From Marinobacter sp. AC-23 (GTDB lineage Bacteria; Pseudomonadota; Gammaproteobacteria; Pseudomonadales; Oleiphilaceae): a stretch of DNA of 64,000 nucleotides. A program made the translations under genes and the position numbers. Below, in pieces: positions 45,194 through 55,187 of the stretch (position 1 is the first letter of the stretch; every line of letters begins with the position of its first letter). Under the pieces are notes generated by a model. It was not told the DNA's origin. It did not search any database and saw nothing but the letters and a program-made list of their open reading frames with translations. Where the stretch lies: contig NZ_MBPP01000025.1 in NCBI RefSeq assembly GCF_001858325.1, forward strand, positions 33,439-97,438, read 5' to 3'.

Positions 45194-47134
45194 ATGGCCT
45201 CTCGCTTTCTGAAAAGTCTGATCTCCAGCCGGCTGCTTCGGCCGGTCTTTCTGGTTTTGATTGTTGCAGGCGTGGCACAAGTTGTGATCAGCCAATGGTT
45301 GATCACAGAGCAGGTTGATCGACTGGTAAACACTGCCAGCTCAGAACTTGAGACCAGCAGTAGTGAACTTAGCGAGTCCTTTGGAAATACCCGTGACGAT
45401 GTTCGGGTGCGCTTGCAGACTATGCGAGAGGAGAGCATTGGTGAATTAGCTAATGAGCTTACGCAGCAGCAGACCGACCAGCAGGAGCGAGTTGCAGAGA
45501 ATGTGCGCAATGCAGTTATGGCGGAAACGCAAGGCCTGGCAGATGTATTGGCAGCCGTTGCGGGGCCGCTGATCTGGGACAGAGACATTCCAAGACTGAC
45601 CGAACTTGTGGAACTGGCCGACGCCAGAGATTCGGTGCTGTTTGCTGTCTATTTTGATCAGTATAGTGAGCGTATGACTCGGTACGTAGACCGTACCGAT
45701 GAGCGTGTTGTTAAGCTTATGAAACAAGGCAAGGGCCGTGGCGCGGCCAGCCGCGTGCTTGATGCGGCTAATCGTGACCCGAATATCGTCATCATAACCG
45801 CAGACATAAAGCCAAAAGGCTCCGCTATTGGCCAGCTAAAGCTTGGACTTTCGCTGGAAGGTATAAATCGAGACCTTGCCCAACTTAAAGAGGAGTTTAG
45901 CGCGACTCTGGCGAGCACCATCGATGCATCAGGTCAAACGCTTGATACGGAAACCGAACAAGTTAATCAGCGGCTTCAAGAGCAGCTCTCGGCTATGGGT
46001 GCTGATACGCAATCGAGTATTAGCGACACAGTAGACGCACTACGGGCAGAAGCATCTGGTTTGTCCTCCAGCCTGGTAGTCGTTGCAGTGAGCTCCATGA
46101 TTATTCTCTTGATTTTGATGGCTGTTGTGCTTGGGGGTGGCGTTCTGCCACGTATCCTTCGCTTGAACTCTGCCATTCGCGGTATCGCTGATGGGGAGGC
46201 CGATCTGACCCGCCGGGTGAACCTGAAGGGCAATGATGAGCTGACGGAGATGGCCCGGGGTGTTAACCAGTTTATCGCCCGCATTCAGGAGCTGGTATCC
46301 GATGTTAAGAGTTCCGCAGAGTCTGCCGTCGGGCAGGCGCAAATCCAGGGAGAGGTGAGCCGCGATGCGGTTGCAGCGGTTAATGCCCAGCAGCGCGAAG
46401 TGGCAGAGGTATCGGAAACCATGGCGGCTATGTCCCACAGCATTGCCGGGGTTGCGGGTAACATTCAAGAGGTTGCGGGGGCTGTGCGTAGTGTCAGTGC
46501 AGAGAGTGAAGCCACCGCGGGGATATCCCGGAACGTGCGCGAGCGTTTGGATGAGGTTGTATCCAATGTAGAAAGAGCTGTAGCAGCGATCAGCACACTC
46601 AACAACCAAAGCTCAGAAGTTACTTCTGTGTTGTCGGTTATTGGCGCCATTGCCGAGCAAACCAACCTGCTCGCTCTTAATGCGGCCATTGAAGCCGCAA
46701 GGGCTGGGGAGTCAGGCCGTGGTTTTGCAGTTGTCGCGGATGAGGTAAGAACCTTGGCAAGCCGGACTCAGAAATCCACCACAGAAATTGAAGCCATCAT
46801 TGCGCAGTTGCAGCAGGGCAGCAAACAAGCAGTATCGGTGATTGGTGACGTGTCTAAGCAGGTTGCGGAATCGTCTGCCCAGTTCCGTAGAGCGGATGAG
46901 CACTTCGATCAGATTAATCAGTTACTCAGCCGTTTGCAGGAACAGGCTCTGAGTATTTCGTCTGTGGCAGAACAAGAAGGCCTGCAGGCAGGAAAACTCA
47001 GCGTCAGTATTGAAGATATTGCCCGCTCATCTTCGGGCACTGTTGAGGCGATTCAGCGCTCTGACCATGCCAGCTCAGAAATCAGCGAACTGCTTGCCGC
47101 ACTCCAAACCAAAGCATCCCAGTTCCGCGTGTGA
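45194..47134 (+). CDS. Methyl-accepting chemotaxis protein
   Basis: 646 residues. TM1 about 15-37 ([20 protein letters not shown]), periplasmic domain about 38-290 rich in coiled-coil-like heptads at both ends, TM2 about 292-315 ([20 protein letters not shown]), HAMP about 316-370 ([19 protein letters not shown]) and a cytoplasmic signalling domain with the conserved tip [20 protein letters not shown] followed by [20 protein letters not shown] near residues 480-530. The periplasmic part resembles a double-CACHE-less, helical type; ligand unknown. GGGAG precedes the ATG. Monocistronic. Confidence 0.93.
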   Translation: MASRFLKSLISSRLLRPVFLVLIVAGVAQVVISQWLITEQVDRLVNTASSELETSSSELSESFGNTRDDVRVRLQTMREESIGELANELTQQQTDQQERVAENVRNAVMAETQGLADVLAAVAGPLIWDRDIPRLTELVELADARDSVLFAVYFDQYSERMTRYVDRTDERVVKLMKQGKGRGAASRVLDAANRDPNIVIITADIKPKGSAIGQLKLGLSLEGINRDLAQLKEEFSATLASTIDASGQTLDTETEQVNQRLQEQLSAMGADTQSSISDTVDALRAEASGLSSSLVVVAVSSMIILLILMAVVLGGGVLPRILRLNSAIRGIADGEADLTRRVNLKGNDELTEMARGVNQFIARIQELVSDVKSSAESAVGQAQIQGEVSRDAVAAVNAQQREVAEVSETMAAMSHSIAGVAGNIQEVAGAVRSVSAESEATAGISRNVRERLDEVVSNVERAVAAISTLNNQSSEVTSVLSVIGAIAEQTNLLALNAAIEAARAGESGRGFAVVADEVRTLASRTQKSTTEIEAIIAQLQQGSKQAVSVIGDVSKQVAESSAQFRRADEHFDQINQLLSRLQEQALSISSVAEQEGLQAGKLSVSIEDIARSSSGTVEAIQRSDHASSEISELLAALQTKASQFRV

Positions 47135-47156
47135 GGGAGCGGGGTGCCTTGGTGTT

Positions 47157-47178
47157 GTGTTTGTTTACCCGCAAACAC
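47157..47178. terminator. Hairpin overlapping the stop codon between convergent genes
   Basis: GTGTTTG (47157-47163), an 8-base loop and CAAACAC (47172-47178) make a perfect 7-bp stem. The stop codon of the minus-strand nitronate monooxygenase gene (47165-47167) is in the loop, and the plus-strand chemoreceptor gene ends 23 bases upstream. It may end both transcripts; there is no U-run. Confidence 0.4.
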
Positions 47179-48130
47179 GTGCCCGTGCGCCTTCATATTC
47201 CTGTTTGAGCCGCGATACCAGAGCCTGAACACTGACTACGTCGTTGATTTGGCTAACCCCTTGACCGGCTGACCACACAGTTTTCCAAGCTTTGGCTTCG
47301 TCATCCACCGGCTTGAGTTTTTCGCCGTAATTGATTTCGCCAGCCTGGCTTAACTTGTCCATAGGGAACCCGGCGGCTTCCAGGCTTTGCCGCATGAAGC
47401 TGGCGGGTATGCCAGAAACCGCTGGAGTATGAATAATGTCGCCGGATACGGATTCAATGATCATGTTGCGGTAGGCATCTTCTGCCCGGGATTCTGTGGT
47501 GTTGATAAAGCGTGTGCCCATGTATGCCAGGTCCGCACCAAGGGCTTGGGCGGCCAGTATATCTTCGCCGTGGGATAGCCCGCCGGCCAGCAAAATGATG
47601 CCATCAAACACGTCGCGTATTTCATGCACCAGAACAAACGGGTTAATGGTGCCCGCGTGCCCACCGGCGCCGGCTGCAACCGCAATAATCCCGTCCACAC
47701 CTGCCTCGGCGGCTTTGCGCGCGTGCTTCTGGTTGGTTACATCGTGAAATACCACGCCACCATAGCTGTGAACGGCCTCCACCACCTGGCTCGCCGCGCC
47801 CAGCGAGGTGATGATGATGGGTACTTGATGTTTTACACACAACTCCAGATCAGCCTGCCAGCGCGGGTTAGAGCGATGCACGATCAGGTTGACGGCATAG
47901 GGGGCGATATTTTCTTCAGAGTGTTCTTCTTTCAGCTTTCCGTGGCCCTCGTTCATTTGGATCAGCCACTCTTCAAACCCTTCGCTGGTGCGTTGGTTAA
48001 GCGCTGGAAAACTGCCAACTATGCCTTCTCGGCAACACGCAAGCGCCAATTCCGGGCCGGAGATGATAAACATGGGGGCTGCGATGAGGGGCAGGCTGAG
48101 AGAATTCTTGCGAAAGGCAGGGAGTGGCAT
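47165..48130 (-). CDS. Nitronate monooxygenase (2-nitropropane dioxygenase family)
   Basis: 321 residues, FMN-dependent TIM barrel. LPLIAAPMFIISGPELALAC, APYAVNLIVHRSNPRW, IITSLGAASQVVEAVHSYGG, AVAAGAGGHAGTINPFVLVH (catalytic His region) and ILLAGGLSHGEDILAAQALG are typical. It oxidises nitronates such as propionate-3-nitronate. TAAGGAGATCTC gives a strong ribosome site. Alternative activity as an enoyl-reductase-like FabK homologue is less likely. Divergent from the DsbA-like gene. Confidence 0.9.
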   Translation of the reverse strand: MPLPAFRKNSLSLPLIAAPMFIISGPELALACCREGIVGSFPALNQRTSEGFEEWLIQMNEGHGKLKEEHSEENIAPYAVNLIVHRSNPRWQADLELCVKHQVPIIITSLGAASQVVEAVHSYGGVVFHDVTNQKHARKAAEAGVDGIIAVAAGAGGHAGTINPFVLVHEIRDVFDGIILLAGGLSHGEDILAAQALGADLAYMGTRFINTTESRAEDAYRNMIIESVSGDIIHTPAVSGIPASFMRQSLEAAGFPMDKLSQAGEINYGEKLKPVDDEAKAWKTVWSAGQGVSQINDVVSVQALVSRLKQEYEGARARVCG

Positions 48131-48257
48131 GAGATCTCCTTAATTTGTATTGGAACTTATGTAGGATATAGAGGATCTTAGCCTGCTTGAGCAATTGTGG
48201 GAACGTTCGTTTGCTAACAAACATCGGGCTACCTCTGTAAAACAAAAGGAGTAAAGA

Positions 48258-48989
48258 ATGGGTGAAGCTAATCGTCGTAAACAAACCGGTGCACCGCCGC
48301 CCCGAAAAACCGCCTCGAAAAAGCCTTTGGTTATCGGCGTGAGCGTGCTGGTTCTGGCCGCTATTGTGCTCGGTGCTTTTTTCCTTACCGCATCGCCCAA
48401 ACCAACGTCAGATGCGTTGCCAGTCGCTGTGCCTAATGCAGAAGCCTTTCCGGAGCGGTTGGACCAATACGGAGTTTCTGTAGGTGCTGATGACGCCCCG
48501 GTTGTTGTGCGGGAGTTTGCAGACTACCAGTGCCCGGCCTGCGGTATGTTCTCGGAGGCCAGCAAGCGACTGAAAAAGGAATATGTTGAGGCAGGGCAGG
48601 TACGCTTTGTGTATTTCGACCTACCGTTGCGACAGCATCAGAATGCTTTTCCAGCCGCTGAGGCTGCCCGCTGTGCCGGCGACCAAGGCGCGTATTGGGA
48701 GATGCATGATCGCCTCTTTGACTCTCAGTCTGAATGGAATACCTCTAACGACCCCGTTGCGACCTTCACCCGTTATGGTAACGATCTGGGCTTGGAAGAG
48801 CGCCGCTTTCGCCGTTGCATGACAACAGAGCTGCATCGGGAAGCCGTTGAAGCAAGCCGCCGCGTTGCCATGCAGTTGCAAGTAACCAGCACCCCAACGG
48901 TGCTTGTGGACAACATTCGCCTTACCCGCCCGGGTTGGGGGCAGCTTTCAGCTGTTGTGCAGCGAGAGCTTTCCAACGCTGGAAAGTAA
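48258..48989 (+). CDS. DsbA-family thioredoxin-like protein, membrane anchored
   Basis: 243 residues. A basic N-terminus precedes one helix (PLVIGVSVLVLAAIVLGAFF, residues 23-42), so the rest faces the periplasm. Thioredoxin fold with active site C92-P-A-C95 (FADYQCPACGMFSE) and the cis-proline loop STPTVLVDN. This is the DsbA_4/BdbD-like class: a thiol oxidase, reductase or isomerase acting on exported proteins. AAAAGGAG precedes the ATG. The redox partner is not in the window. Confidence 0.9.
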   Translation: MGEANRRKQTGAPPPRKTASKKPLVIGVSVLVLAAIVLGAFFLTASPKPTSDALPVAVPNAEAFPERLDQYGVSVGADDAPVVVREFADYQCPACGMFSEASKRLKKEYVEAGQVRFVYFDLPLRQHQNAFPAAEAARCAGDQGAYWEMHDRLFDSQSEWNTSNDPVATFTRYGNDLGLEERRFRRCMTTELHREAVEASRRVAMQLQVTSTPTVLVDNIRLTRPGWGQLSAVVQRELSNAGK

Positions 48990-49128
48990 CTGCTAGCTTC
49001 AGGCTTCGGCCAGCCCTGACTTGAACAAAAGCCAGAGTGGGTTAAAATCTGCGCCCTCTCTGGCTTAATCTTTCCAGATAAACAAACCCATGCTCCGGAT
49101 TTACGATCCGGCCCGCAGGAGAATCCCC

Positions 49129-50145
49129 ATGAGCAACAACGTTGTTGTGTGCGCGCTTTACAAGTTCGCCGTTCTGAATGATTACAAAACCCTTCGTCAT
49201 CCATTGCTGGATATCATGCAGGCCAACGGTGTGCACGGCACGCTCCTGCTTGCCCGGGAAGGTATTAACGGCACCATTGCCGGAAGCCGCAGCGGTATTG
49301 ATGCAGTGCAGGCCTGGCTGGCCAGCGATGAGCGTTTTAGTGGTATTGATTACAAGGAATCCTTCGTAGATATCCAGCCGTTCAAGCGCACCAAGGTGAA
49401 GCTCAAAAAAGAGATTGTCACCATGGGCGTTGATGGCATTGATCCGAAACGCATCGTGGGCACGTATGTAGAGCCCGATGAGTGGAACGCTTTGATTTCA
49501 GACCCGGAAGTGCTTCTTGTGGATACCCGTAACCAGTACGAAGTGGAGATTGGCACTTTTGAACATGCCATGAACCCCGCCACGGACACCTTCCGCGAGT
49601 TCCCGGATTACGTGAAACAGAACCTGGACCCGGCAAAACATAAAAAGGTTGCCATGTTTTGCACAGGTGGCATTCGTTGTGAAAAGTCCACGGCGTATCT
49701 GAGGGAGCAGGGTTTTGAGGAGGTTTATCACCTAAAGGGCGGCATTTTGAAGTACTTGGAAGAGGTGCCGGAAGATCAGAGTCTCTGGAAAGGTGAATGT
49801 TTTGTATTTGACGATCGGGTTACGGTCAATCATCGTCTTGAGCGCGGCGGCTATGACCAGTGTCATGCGTGTCGTCGCCCGATTACTGAGGCGGATAAAG
49901 AACACCCGGGCTACCAGCAGGGTGTGAGCTGCCGCAGGTGCATCGATTCCCTGAGTGAAGACCAGAAGGCGCGCTTCGCCGAGCGCGAGCTTCAGATGCG
50001 CTTGGCAGAGGCTCGAGGAGAGTCCCATGTGGGCGGTGACGCCGCCCGCATTATTGCTGAACGTAAAGCGCGCAAGAAATCTGAACGTGAACGCCAGGCC
50101 GAAAAAAGCCTGAAAGGTGAGTGTCAGAACCTACCCGTGCGTTAA
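49129..50145 (+). CDS. trhO: tRNA uridine(34) hydroxylase TrhO (rhodanese domain)
   Basis: 338 residues from ATG 49129 (CAGGAG upstream). It has an N-terminal ferredoxin-like domain ([34 protein letters not shown]) and a rhodanese domain with [20 protein letters not shown] and the catalytic loop [15 protein letters not shown]. The C-terminal cysteine pairs CHACRRPI and CRRCIDSL probably bind zinc. TrhO makes 5-hydroxyuridine at tRNA position 34. Formerly YceA. An ATG at 49090 is also in frame but less family-like. Confidence 0.95.
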   Translation: MSNNVVVCALYKFAVLNDYKTLRHPLLDIMQANGVHGTLLLAREGINGTIAGSRSGIDAVQAWLASDERFSGIDYKESFVDIQPFKRTKVKLKKEIVTMGVDGIDPKRIVGTYVEPDEWNALISDPEVLLVDTRNQYEVEIGTFEHAMNPATDTFREFPDYVKQNLDPAKHKKVAMFCTGGIRCEKSTAYLREQGFEEVYHLKGGILKYLEEVPEDQSLWKGECFVFDDRVTVNHRLERGGYDQCHACRRPITEADKEHPGYQQGVSCRRCIDSLSEDQKARFAERELQMRLAEARGESHVGGDAARIIAERKARKKSERERQAEKSLKGECQNLPVR

Positions 50146-50186
50146 CAAGTGTTAATACGCTTGAACCAATTATTCAAGGAGCTTTC

Positions 50187-50936
50187 ATGAGATTTAAGAA
50201 AACCGTTGCCATTATCGCCATCTCGGCTGCACCACTTGCTTATGGCCAGGATGACAAAAACTGGGAAGGCGAGGCAGAGCTCGGCGTACTTATGACTTCT
50301 GGTAATACTGACGAGACCAACGTAAACGGGCGTTTAGGGCTGGTTCATGAGGGAATAGACTGGCGCAACATTGCCGAGTTTAGCTCCAACTACTCTGAAT
50401 CTGAAAATGAAGACACGGGTGAAGATCAAACCACCGCTGAGAAGTACAAAGCGGCTCTTGAAACGAACTACAAGTTTGATGAAAGCCAGTATTGGTTTTT
50501 GCGCGGCACCTACGAGAAAGATCGTTTTTCCGGGTACGATTTTGAATCCACTGCCACCACCGGTTACGGGAATCGAGTTTGGCAGCGTGGCGAGCGCTCA
50601 TTCCTTGATCTGTCGGCGGGTGTCGGTTATCGCTATAACAAGCTGGTAGTTGTGAACTCCGACGGTGACGATGCTGAGAACGAAGCAATTGCACGTCTGG
50701 CTGCGCAGTTTAACTATGCGCTTTCTGAAAACGCGCTGTTTCATCAAAAGCTAAGTACCGAAATTGGTTTGGATGAAAACAACGTGATCAGCCAATCCGA
50801 GACGGCTATCAAAGCAAACATAATGGGCAACCTCTCCATGAAGGCAGCTTATCGCGTGAAGCATGTATCCGATGCGCCGGCCGGCACAGCCTCCACCGAT
50901 ACCGAGACGTCCCTCTCACTGTTGTACGGCTTCTAA
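50187..50936 (+). CDS. DUF481 outer-membrane protein (YdiY-like)
   Basis: 249 residues from ATG 50187 behind AAGGAG. Signal peptide MRFKKTVAIIAISAAPLAYG, then alternating amphipathic strands (WEGEAELGVLMTSGNTDETN, YWFLRGTYEKDRFSGYDFES) ending in LSLLYGF with a terminal phenylalanine, as expected for a beta-barrel recognised by BAM. The opening GNT motif is typical of DUF481. Possibly salt-induced outer membrane protein; substrate unknown. Confidence 0.9.
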   Translation: MRFKKTVAIIAISAAPLAYGQDDKNWEGEAELGVLMTSGNTDETNVNGRLGLVHEGIDWRNIAEFSSNYSESENEDTGEDQTTAEKYKAALETNYKFDESQYWFLRGTYEKDRFSGYDFESTATTGYGNRVWQRGERSFLDLSAGVGYRYNKLVVVNSDGDDAENEAIARLAAQFNYALSENALFHQKLSTEIGLDENNVISQSETAIKANIMGNLSMKAAYRVKHVSDAPAGTASTDTETSLSLLYGF

Positions 50937-50945
50937 GCTAAAACC

Positions 50946-51893
50946 TTACACCTTGTTCCTGAGCCCCAATTCGTCCGGATAGGGGGCCAGGTACTGTTGC
51001 AGACGCAGGTAATCTGCGGGTTCCCTGCGCTGCGCCATCCTCAGCAATGTCATGGGCACAATCAGAGGCACCTCGCCGCGGCCATAGGCGTCAATTTGTT
51101 CAATCAGAACCTTGCGATCCTCGCCCTCCATAGCATCCCGCAAATAACCCATCAGGTGCTGCATTACGTTTATATGTGAGCCCCGGCTTACTTTCTGGTT
51201 CATGGCCTCCATAAATGCCTGAATATAGCGGTTCGCGATGGCTTCCAGTGCGTCTGATTTTAGGTCGCTCAGCATGGGGCCAAGCTGCCGATAGATTTTC
51301 TCTGAGTGCGCCAGTAACTGGAATTTGTGACGGGTATGGAACTCGATTAGCGCTTTCGCAGTGAGGTTCTCGCTCGCCACATTCTGCATCCAGTCGTCAT
51401 AGGCAAACACCCGCTCAATGAAGTTCTCCCGCAGTGCGTCATCGTTCAACCGGCCTTCTTCTTCTACCGGCAGCAACGGGTAGGCACGCATGAGCGCTTC
51501 TGCAAACATTCCCTGTCCATCACGGCGCACTACTTGGCCTTCCGGGTTGTGAACTTTGATACGCGCCATGCCGCAGCTTGGGGATTTAGCCATCAGAATG
51601 TAGCCGCGCAGGTGGGCCAGTTCAGGCAAAATTCCGTTTGTGAACTCCTGCATAGCGCTGGTGTGGTCGGCAGAGCCTTTCGTGTCTAACAGGCGCATGC
51701 CGCTCGGGTATTCGCGCAAATGAATGGCCGGGCGGGGGACGCCCAAACCGGCTTCCAGTTCTGGGCAAATAGGCCGAAAATCAAAGTGCTGTGATAACAC
51801 TTCTGTGCAGTATCTGGAATGTTTATGGCCGCCATCATGGCGAACTTCTTTGCCTAGCAAACAAGTGCTGATCCCCACAGGAATGTCGCTCAC
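50946..51893 (-). CDS. DUF523 and DUF1722 domain protein (YbgA family)
   Basis: 315 residues. The DUF523 half (VGISTCLLGKEVRHDGGHKH, FRPICPELEAGLGVPRPAIH, AKSPSCGMARIKV) carries conserved cysteines suggestive of a metal or cluster. The DUF1722/YbgA half follows (FHTRHKFQLLAHSEKIYRQL). The ATG at 51893 overlaps the stop of the preceding glycosyltransferase fusion gene (ATGA), making it the third gene of that operon. Function is not established. YbgA in enterobacteria is linked to photolyase loci, but no phr gene is here. Confidence 0.88.
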   Translation of the reverse strand: MSDIPVGISTCLLGKEVRHDGGHKHSRYCTEVLSQHFDFRPICPELEAGLGVPRPAIHLREYPSGMRLLDTKGSADHTSAMQEFTNGILPELAHLRGYILMAKSPSCGMARIKVHNPEGQVVRRDGQGMFAEALMRAYPLLPVEEEGRLNDDALRENFIERVFAYDDWMQNVASENLTAKALIEFHTRHKFQLLAHSEKIYRQLGPMLSDLKSDALEAIANRYIQAFMEAMNQKVSRGSHINVMQHLMGYLRDAMEGEDRKVLIEQIDAYGRGEVPLIVPMTLLRMAQRREPADYLRLQQYLAPYPDELGLRNKV

Positions 51894-54127
51894 GTTTCTC
51901 TCCGTTTGCTTAGTTTTTTATCATTGAGTGCCAAAGTAGTAGCGTAAATCTCGCGAACATCACTGGCAAACTGTTCAACTGAAAAATCTTTGGCGAATGC
52001 CAGAGCTTGCTTGGAAAGTGTGTTACGCAGCTCGTCATCCTCCAGCAGCCGCCTTACCTGTGCGCACCACTGATCTTGTCGCTCGGGGGTTTTGAAACCG
52101 TTAAAGCCTTGGCGGACAACATCTTCAATGCCGCTTGACCGCACGGCGACCACCGGCAGGCCTGCGGCCATGGCTTCCAGTATGACCATACCTTGAGTTT
52201 CGGATTTTGACGCAAACAAAAAGGCATCGCCCAGGCGGTACCACACCGCCATATCTTCCGGTGGCACTGCGCCAACCAGCGTGATGTGTTTTTCCAGGGC
52301 GAGTTCCCGGATCCTGTCTTGAAGGCGATCTTTCTGATGGCCCTCACCGATCATCAGGAAGTGAAAAGGCCTGCTTGTTTCCTGGCGCAGCGCACCGATG
52401 GCGTCGATCATGAAGTCAATGTTTTTCTCGTTCGACAGCCGTGACACGCTGATGAAAATTTTCTCTTCGTTCAGTTTCAGAGCCTTACGAAGCTTTGCAA
52501 TCTCAGCGTCCGTGACTGTTTGAAAACGTGTGTACTCGATCCCTGTGGGCTGTACGAATGTGGGTGTCTTCACACCGATCATCCGAAGGTATTCCTCAGT
52601 TGAATAAGTGGGCACGATAACGCCATCGCACTTGTTGGCGAAGCGTTTGATTAGTGCATGAGAGATGAGATTGCGGAAGATAAGCCCCGGCAGAGGCACA
52701 AAATGGGCGTAATGCTCTAACCGGGTATGGTATGTATAAATGGCTGGGACCTTGAGGCGATGCGCCATAAAAAGCCCAAGCGAGCCCAGCCAGAACGGGT
52801 GGTGTAGGTGAATAATGTCTGGGTGAAAGGCCCGCACACGTTTGCGGATACGGCCAAGAAAGATATTGGCCAGCCGGAACTCTCGCTTCTCGCCCATGGC
52901 AAGAAGCGAAGGAACCCGGAGCACGCGCTCTTCTATTTCTGGTTGGTCTTTGTAGCGCGGCGCTACAACCAATAGCTTGTCGCCAAGGTTTTCTAACCCT
53001 CGCCTGAGTCGCGCAATGGATATAGGCACGCCACCTATAAACGGTAGGTAGTTATTGGTGAACATGGCCACCCTTAACGGCTTCTCCAGCCATGGTGTCG
53101 GATCCAGGTTGTAGTCTGGGTAGTAATCCTTGCCCACAAAAATGATCGAGTAGAGTTTGATTGTGATGGCGGCAAACACTGCCACAATCAGGAGGAAATT
53201 CAGATAGCCGGCATAAAATAGCGAATACACAAAGAACCAGAAGCTCTCGAGTCGCTTAAGGATTGGATGCTGGCCAACTTCTAGTTGTTGAAGCGTATGG
53301 GTGATCTCGCCCGCCGGGCTAACATTCACTCGCACGTAGTGATAGAAGCTGGTGTCGTCGTTCAATACTAACCCACCAGCGCCGCCGGTGGTGACGAACA
53401 GCGTGTTACCCAACTGCTTCTCTGAGTACAGCGAGAGGTTGGAGGAGAATACTGCATCAATATTGTGTTTTTCGACCATGCTCATGAGCGCATTGCGAAA
53501 CTCCGAGGGTGCAAGGTAGTCCTCCGGCTGGTCGAACAGGGCATCCTCCTTGGGCTTTAGAGGAGGATGCCCAATAAACAGAAATCGGGCGTTCGAACTG
53601 TCCTGGCTGAGAAGGTCGTCCAGCCAACGAATCTGCCATTGCCAGGGTGTTTTTCCGGTGCTGTCCAGAAAAATTAGCCGACTGTTGCCCGCTTGAATGC
53701 TGTAGAAGTGCGGCCCGAAGTGGTCGTAAAAACGGAAGCTGCCAAAGTTATCGTATTCATGGGCGCCAAATGTGAGCAAATAAGGAATATTCAGGTGACT
53801 GAGGCTTCCATAAAGGGCGCGATATTTGTCTTCGCCACCCCCGCTCACAGCGTTGCCGGCTGAAACCAGAAAATCCATTCCTGAGGCGTTCAGCTCTGGA
53901 ATAATGCGCTCTTCAAAAATGCCGACGGAGTTATTGATGTTACCCACCACGGCAAAGCTGAAGGGTTCGGTGGCGGATATATCACGATGAATGCGCTCTA
54001 CCTGCTCGGTGTGCACGCCGGCAAAGTCTTTCATGAAAAAGTTCAGATAGCCTTTATAGCCAACCAGCAGTACCACGATTAAAAGGCAGAGATAGAACAG
54101 TAGCTTTGGCGGGTTTCGGAAAATCAT
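51890..54127 (-). CDS. Fusion of a degenerate periplasmic metallophosphoesterase domain and a cytoplasmic GT4 glycosyltransferase
   Basis: 745 residues. TM1 about 8-28; a calcineurin-like domain about 50-285; a hydrophobic segment 297-331; GT4 domain about 350-730. The glycosyltransferase is canonical: FTNNYLPFIGGVPISIARLR, DIIHLHHPFWLG, SVSRLSNEKNIDFMIDAIGA and the E643-x7-E651 motif in SETQGMVILEAMAAGLPVVA. The phosphoesterase has lost most metal ligands: VGNINNS (63-65) where DxH is expected, SAGNAVSG (90-92) for GDxxD and GAHE (121-124) for GNHE. A GHPP (186-189) remains, and no GHxH is seen near SSNLSLY. Predicted topology puts it in the periplasm. Likely a lipid or envelope glycosyltransferase. 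ATGA overlaps on both sides. Confidence 0.85.
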   Translation of the reverse strand: MIFRNPPKLLFYLCLLIVVLLVGYKGYLNFFMKDFAGVHTEQVERIHRDISATEPFSFAVVGNINNSVGIFEERIIPELNASGMDFLVSAGNAVSGGGEDKYRALYGSLSHLNIPYLLTFGAHEYDNFGSFRFYDHFGPHFYSIQAGNSRLIFLDSTGKTPWQWQIRWLDDLLSQDSSNARFLFIGHPPLKPKEDALFDQPEDYLAPSEFRNALMSMVEKHNIDAVFSSNLSLYSEKQLGNTLFVTTGGAGGLVLNDDTSFYHYVRVNVSPAGEITHTLQQLEVGQHPILKRLESFWFFVYSLFYAGYLNFLLIVAVFAAITIKLYSIIFVGKDYYPDYNLDPTPWLEKPLRVAMFTNNYLPFIGGVPISIARLRRGLENLGDKLLVVAPRYKDQPEIEERVLRVPSLLAMGEKREFRLANIFLGRIRKRVRAFHPDIIHLHHPFWLGSLGLFMAHRLKVPAIYTYHTRLEHYAHFVPLPGLIFRNLISHALIKRFANKCDGVIVPTYSTEEYLRMIGVKTPTFVQPTGIEYTRFQTVTDAEIAKLRKALKLNEEKIFISVSRLSNEKNIDFMIDAIGALRQETSRPFHFLMIGEGHQKDRLQDRIRELALEKHITLVGAVPPEDMAVWYRLGDAFLFASKSETQGMVILEAMAAGLPVVAVRSSGIEDVVRQGFNGFKTPERQDQWCAQVRRLLEDDELRNTLSKQALAFAKDFSVEQFASDVREIYATTLALNDKKLSKRRET

Positions 54128-55182
54128 CCGGGTTTCCTGCGACTTTTAATCAGTTCTCTTTGCAGCACGATCAGGCCGATGATCATGCCAAGATAAATGG
54201 TGATCAGGCGCCAGCTTACAATAACCAGAATCAGATGGTTCCCTGAAAGGATATCGCTGAAGAAGCTGCCGAAGACACCTTCTGAGATGCCGGATGCTCC
54301 GGGTGTTGGCGAGAAGTACATAATGAATGTAGTGACAACCAGCAGCCCCAGCGACATCAGGTAATCAACATCGTAACCCAGGCTGTATATCAATAGGGCA
54401 GGAAAGCTGAACAGGCTAAGCAGGAATACGGCGGTAAAAAGGACTGACAGCGCCACGAAAAGAGGCCTGCCTCGAAGGTAGTCACCAAAACTGTGTGAGA
54501 ATCGCAGCATTTCCCGTCTAGCCTTGAACTGCCAGTGCCTATGGCGGGTGTCGTTTATGATATGCCAGCGATTAAGCGTTCGAAGCAGGCTGCTGAGCGG
54601 CCCGATAAGCCAGCGAGTACGAAACAGCAGAGTAATGAAAAAACCCAGATACAGCAGGATGAGGATGGCTAGTGCGAAACCCAGATCGGCGGTGATGGTT
54701 TGGCCATCAAATGCATCCAGAGTTAGTAAGAAAGCAGGCGTAAGGGAAAAGATGAACAGCACGGCCAATACGGTTCTAATGGTGGTTGCAGCCGTGGCTC
54801 TGCCCACCGGAACCCCATGACGGTGCAGATACCAGATCTGTGCGAACCCGCCGCCGGTAGCCATGGGAGTGACGTTGGAAAAGAACAGGTTGATAAAAAC
54901 CAAGCGAAATATTGTCGGAAAGGACAAGCGGTGCCCGAGCGCGCGCAGAGTGAAGTGCAAGCGCAAACCATCAGAAACGAAATACACCAGTAACAGGGCA
55001 GCAATAGCCGCAAGGGTTTGTGGTGCAATCAGCCGGCTATCAAAACGGATGCTACGCCCCGCGAACTGATCGTACACGGTGTAAAGCCCTGCCGCTGTGA
55101 GCGCGATAAAAAGCAGGCTGAACAGTATAAGGCGTTGTGCGGAGGTACGTTTTTGGTAGCTGGTGTCGGTGTTGTCAGTCAT
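54124..55182 (-). CDS. Flippase-like membrane protein (LPG_synthase_TM/UPF0104 family)
   Basis: 352 residues with about eight hydrophobic helices. FINLFFSNVTPMATGGGFAQ, then WYLHRHGVPVGRATAATTIR and the late FSPTPGASGISEGVFGSFFS are signatures of the lysylphosphatidylglycerol-synthase membrane domain family. The aminoacyl-transferase domain of MprF is absent, so it is the stand-alone form often found with glycosyltransferases. It may move or present a lipid substrate for the fused glycosyltransferase whose start overlaps its stop (ATGA). First gene of a three-gene operon; a hairpin lies just before its start. Confidence 0.85.
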   Translation of the reverse strand: MTDNTDTSYQKRTSAQRLILFSLLFIALTAAGLYTVYDQFAGRSIRFDSRLIAPQTLAAIAALLLVYFVSDGLRLHFTLRALGHRLSFPTIFRLVFINLFFSNVTPMATGGGFAQIWYLHRHGVPVGRATAATTIRTVLAVLFIFSLTPAFLLTLDAFDGQTITADLGFALAILILLYLGFFITLLFRTRWLIGPLSSLLRTLNRWHIINDTRHRHWQFKARREMLRFSHSFGDYLRGRPLFVALSVLFTAVFLLSLFSFPALLIYSLGYDVDYLMSLGLLVVTTFIMYFSPTPGASGISEGVFGSFFSDILSGNHLILVIVSWRLITIYLGMIIGLIVLQRELIKSRRKPG

Positions 55183-55187
55183 GAGCA

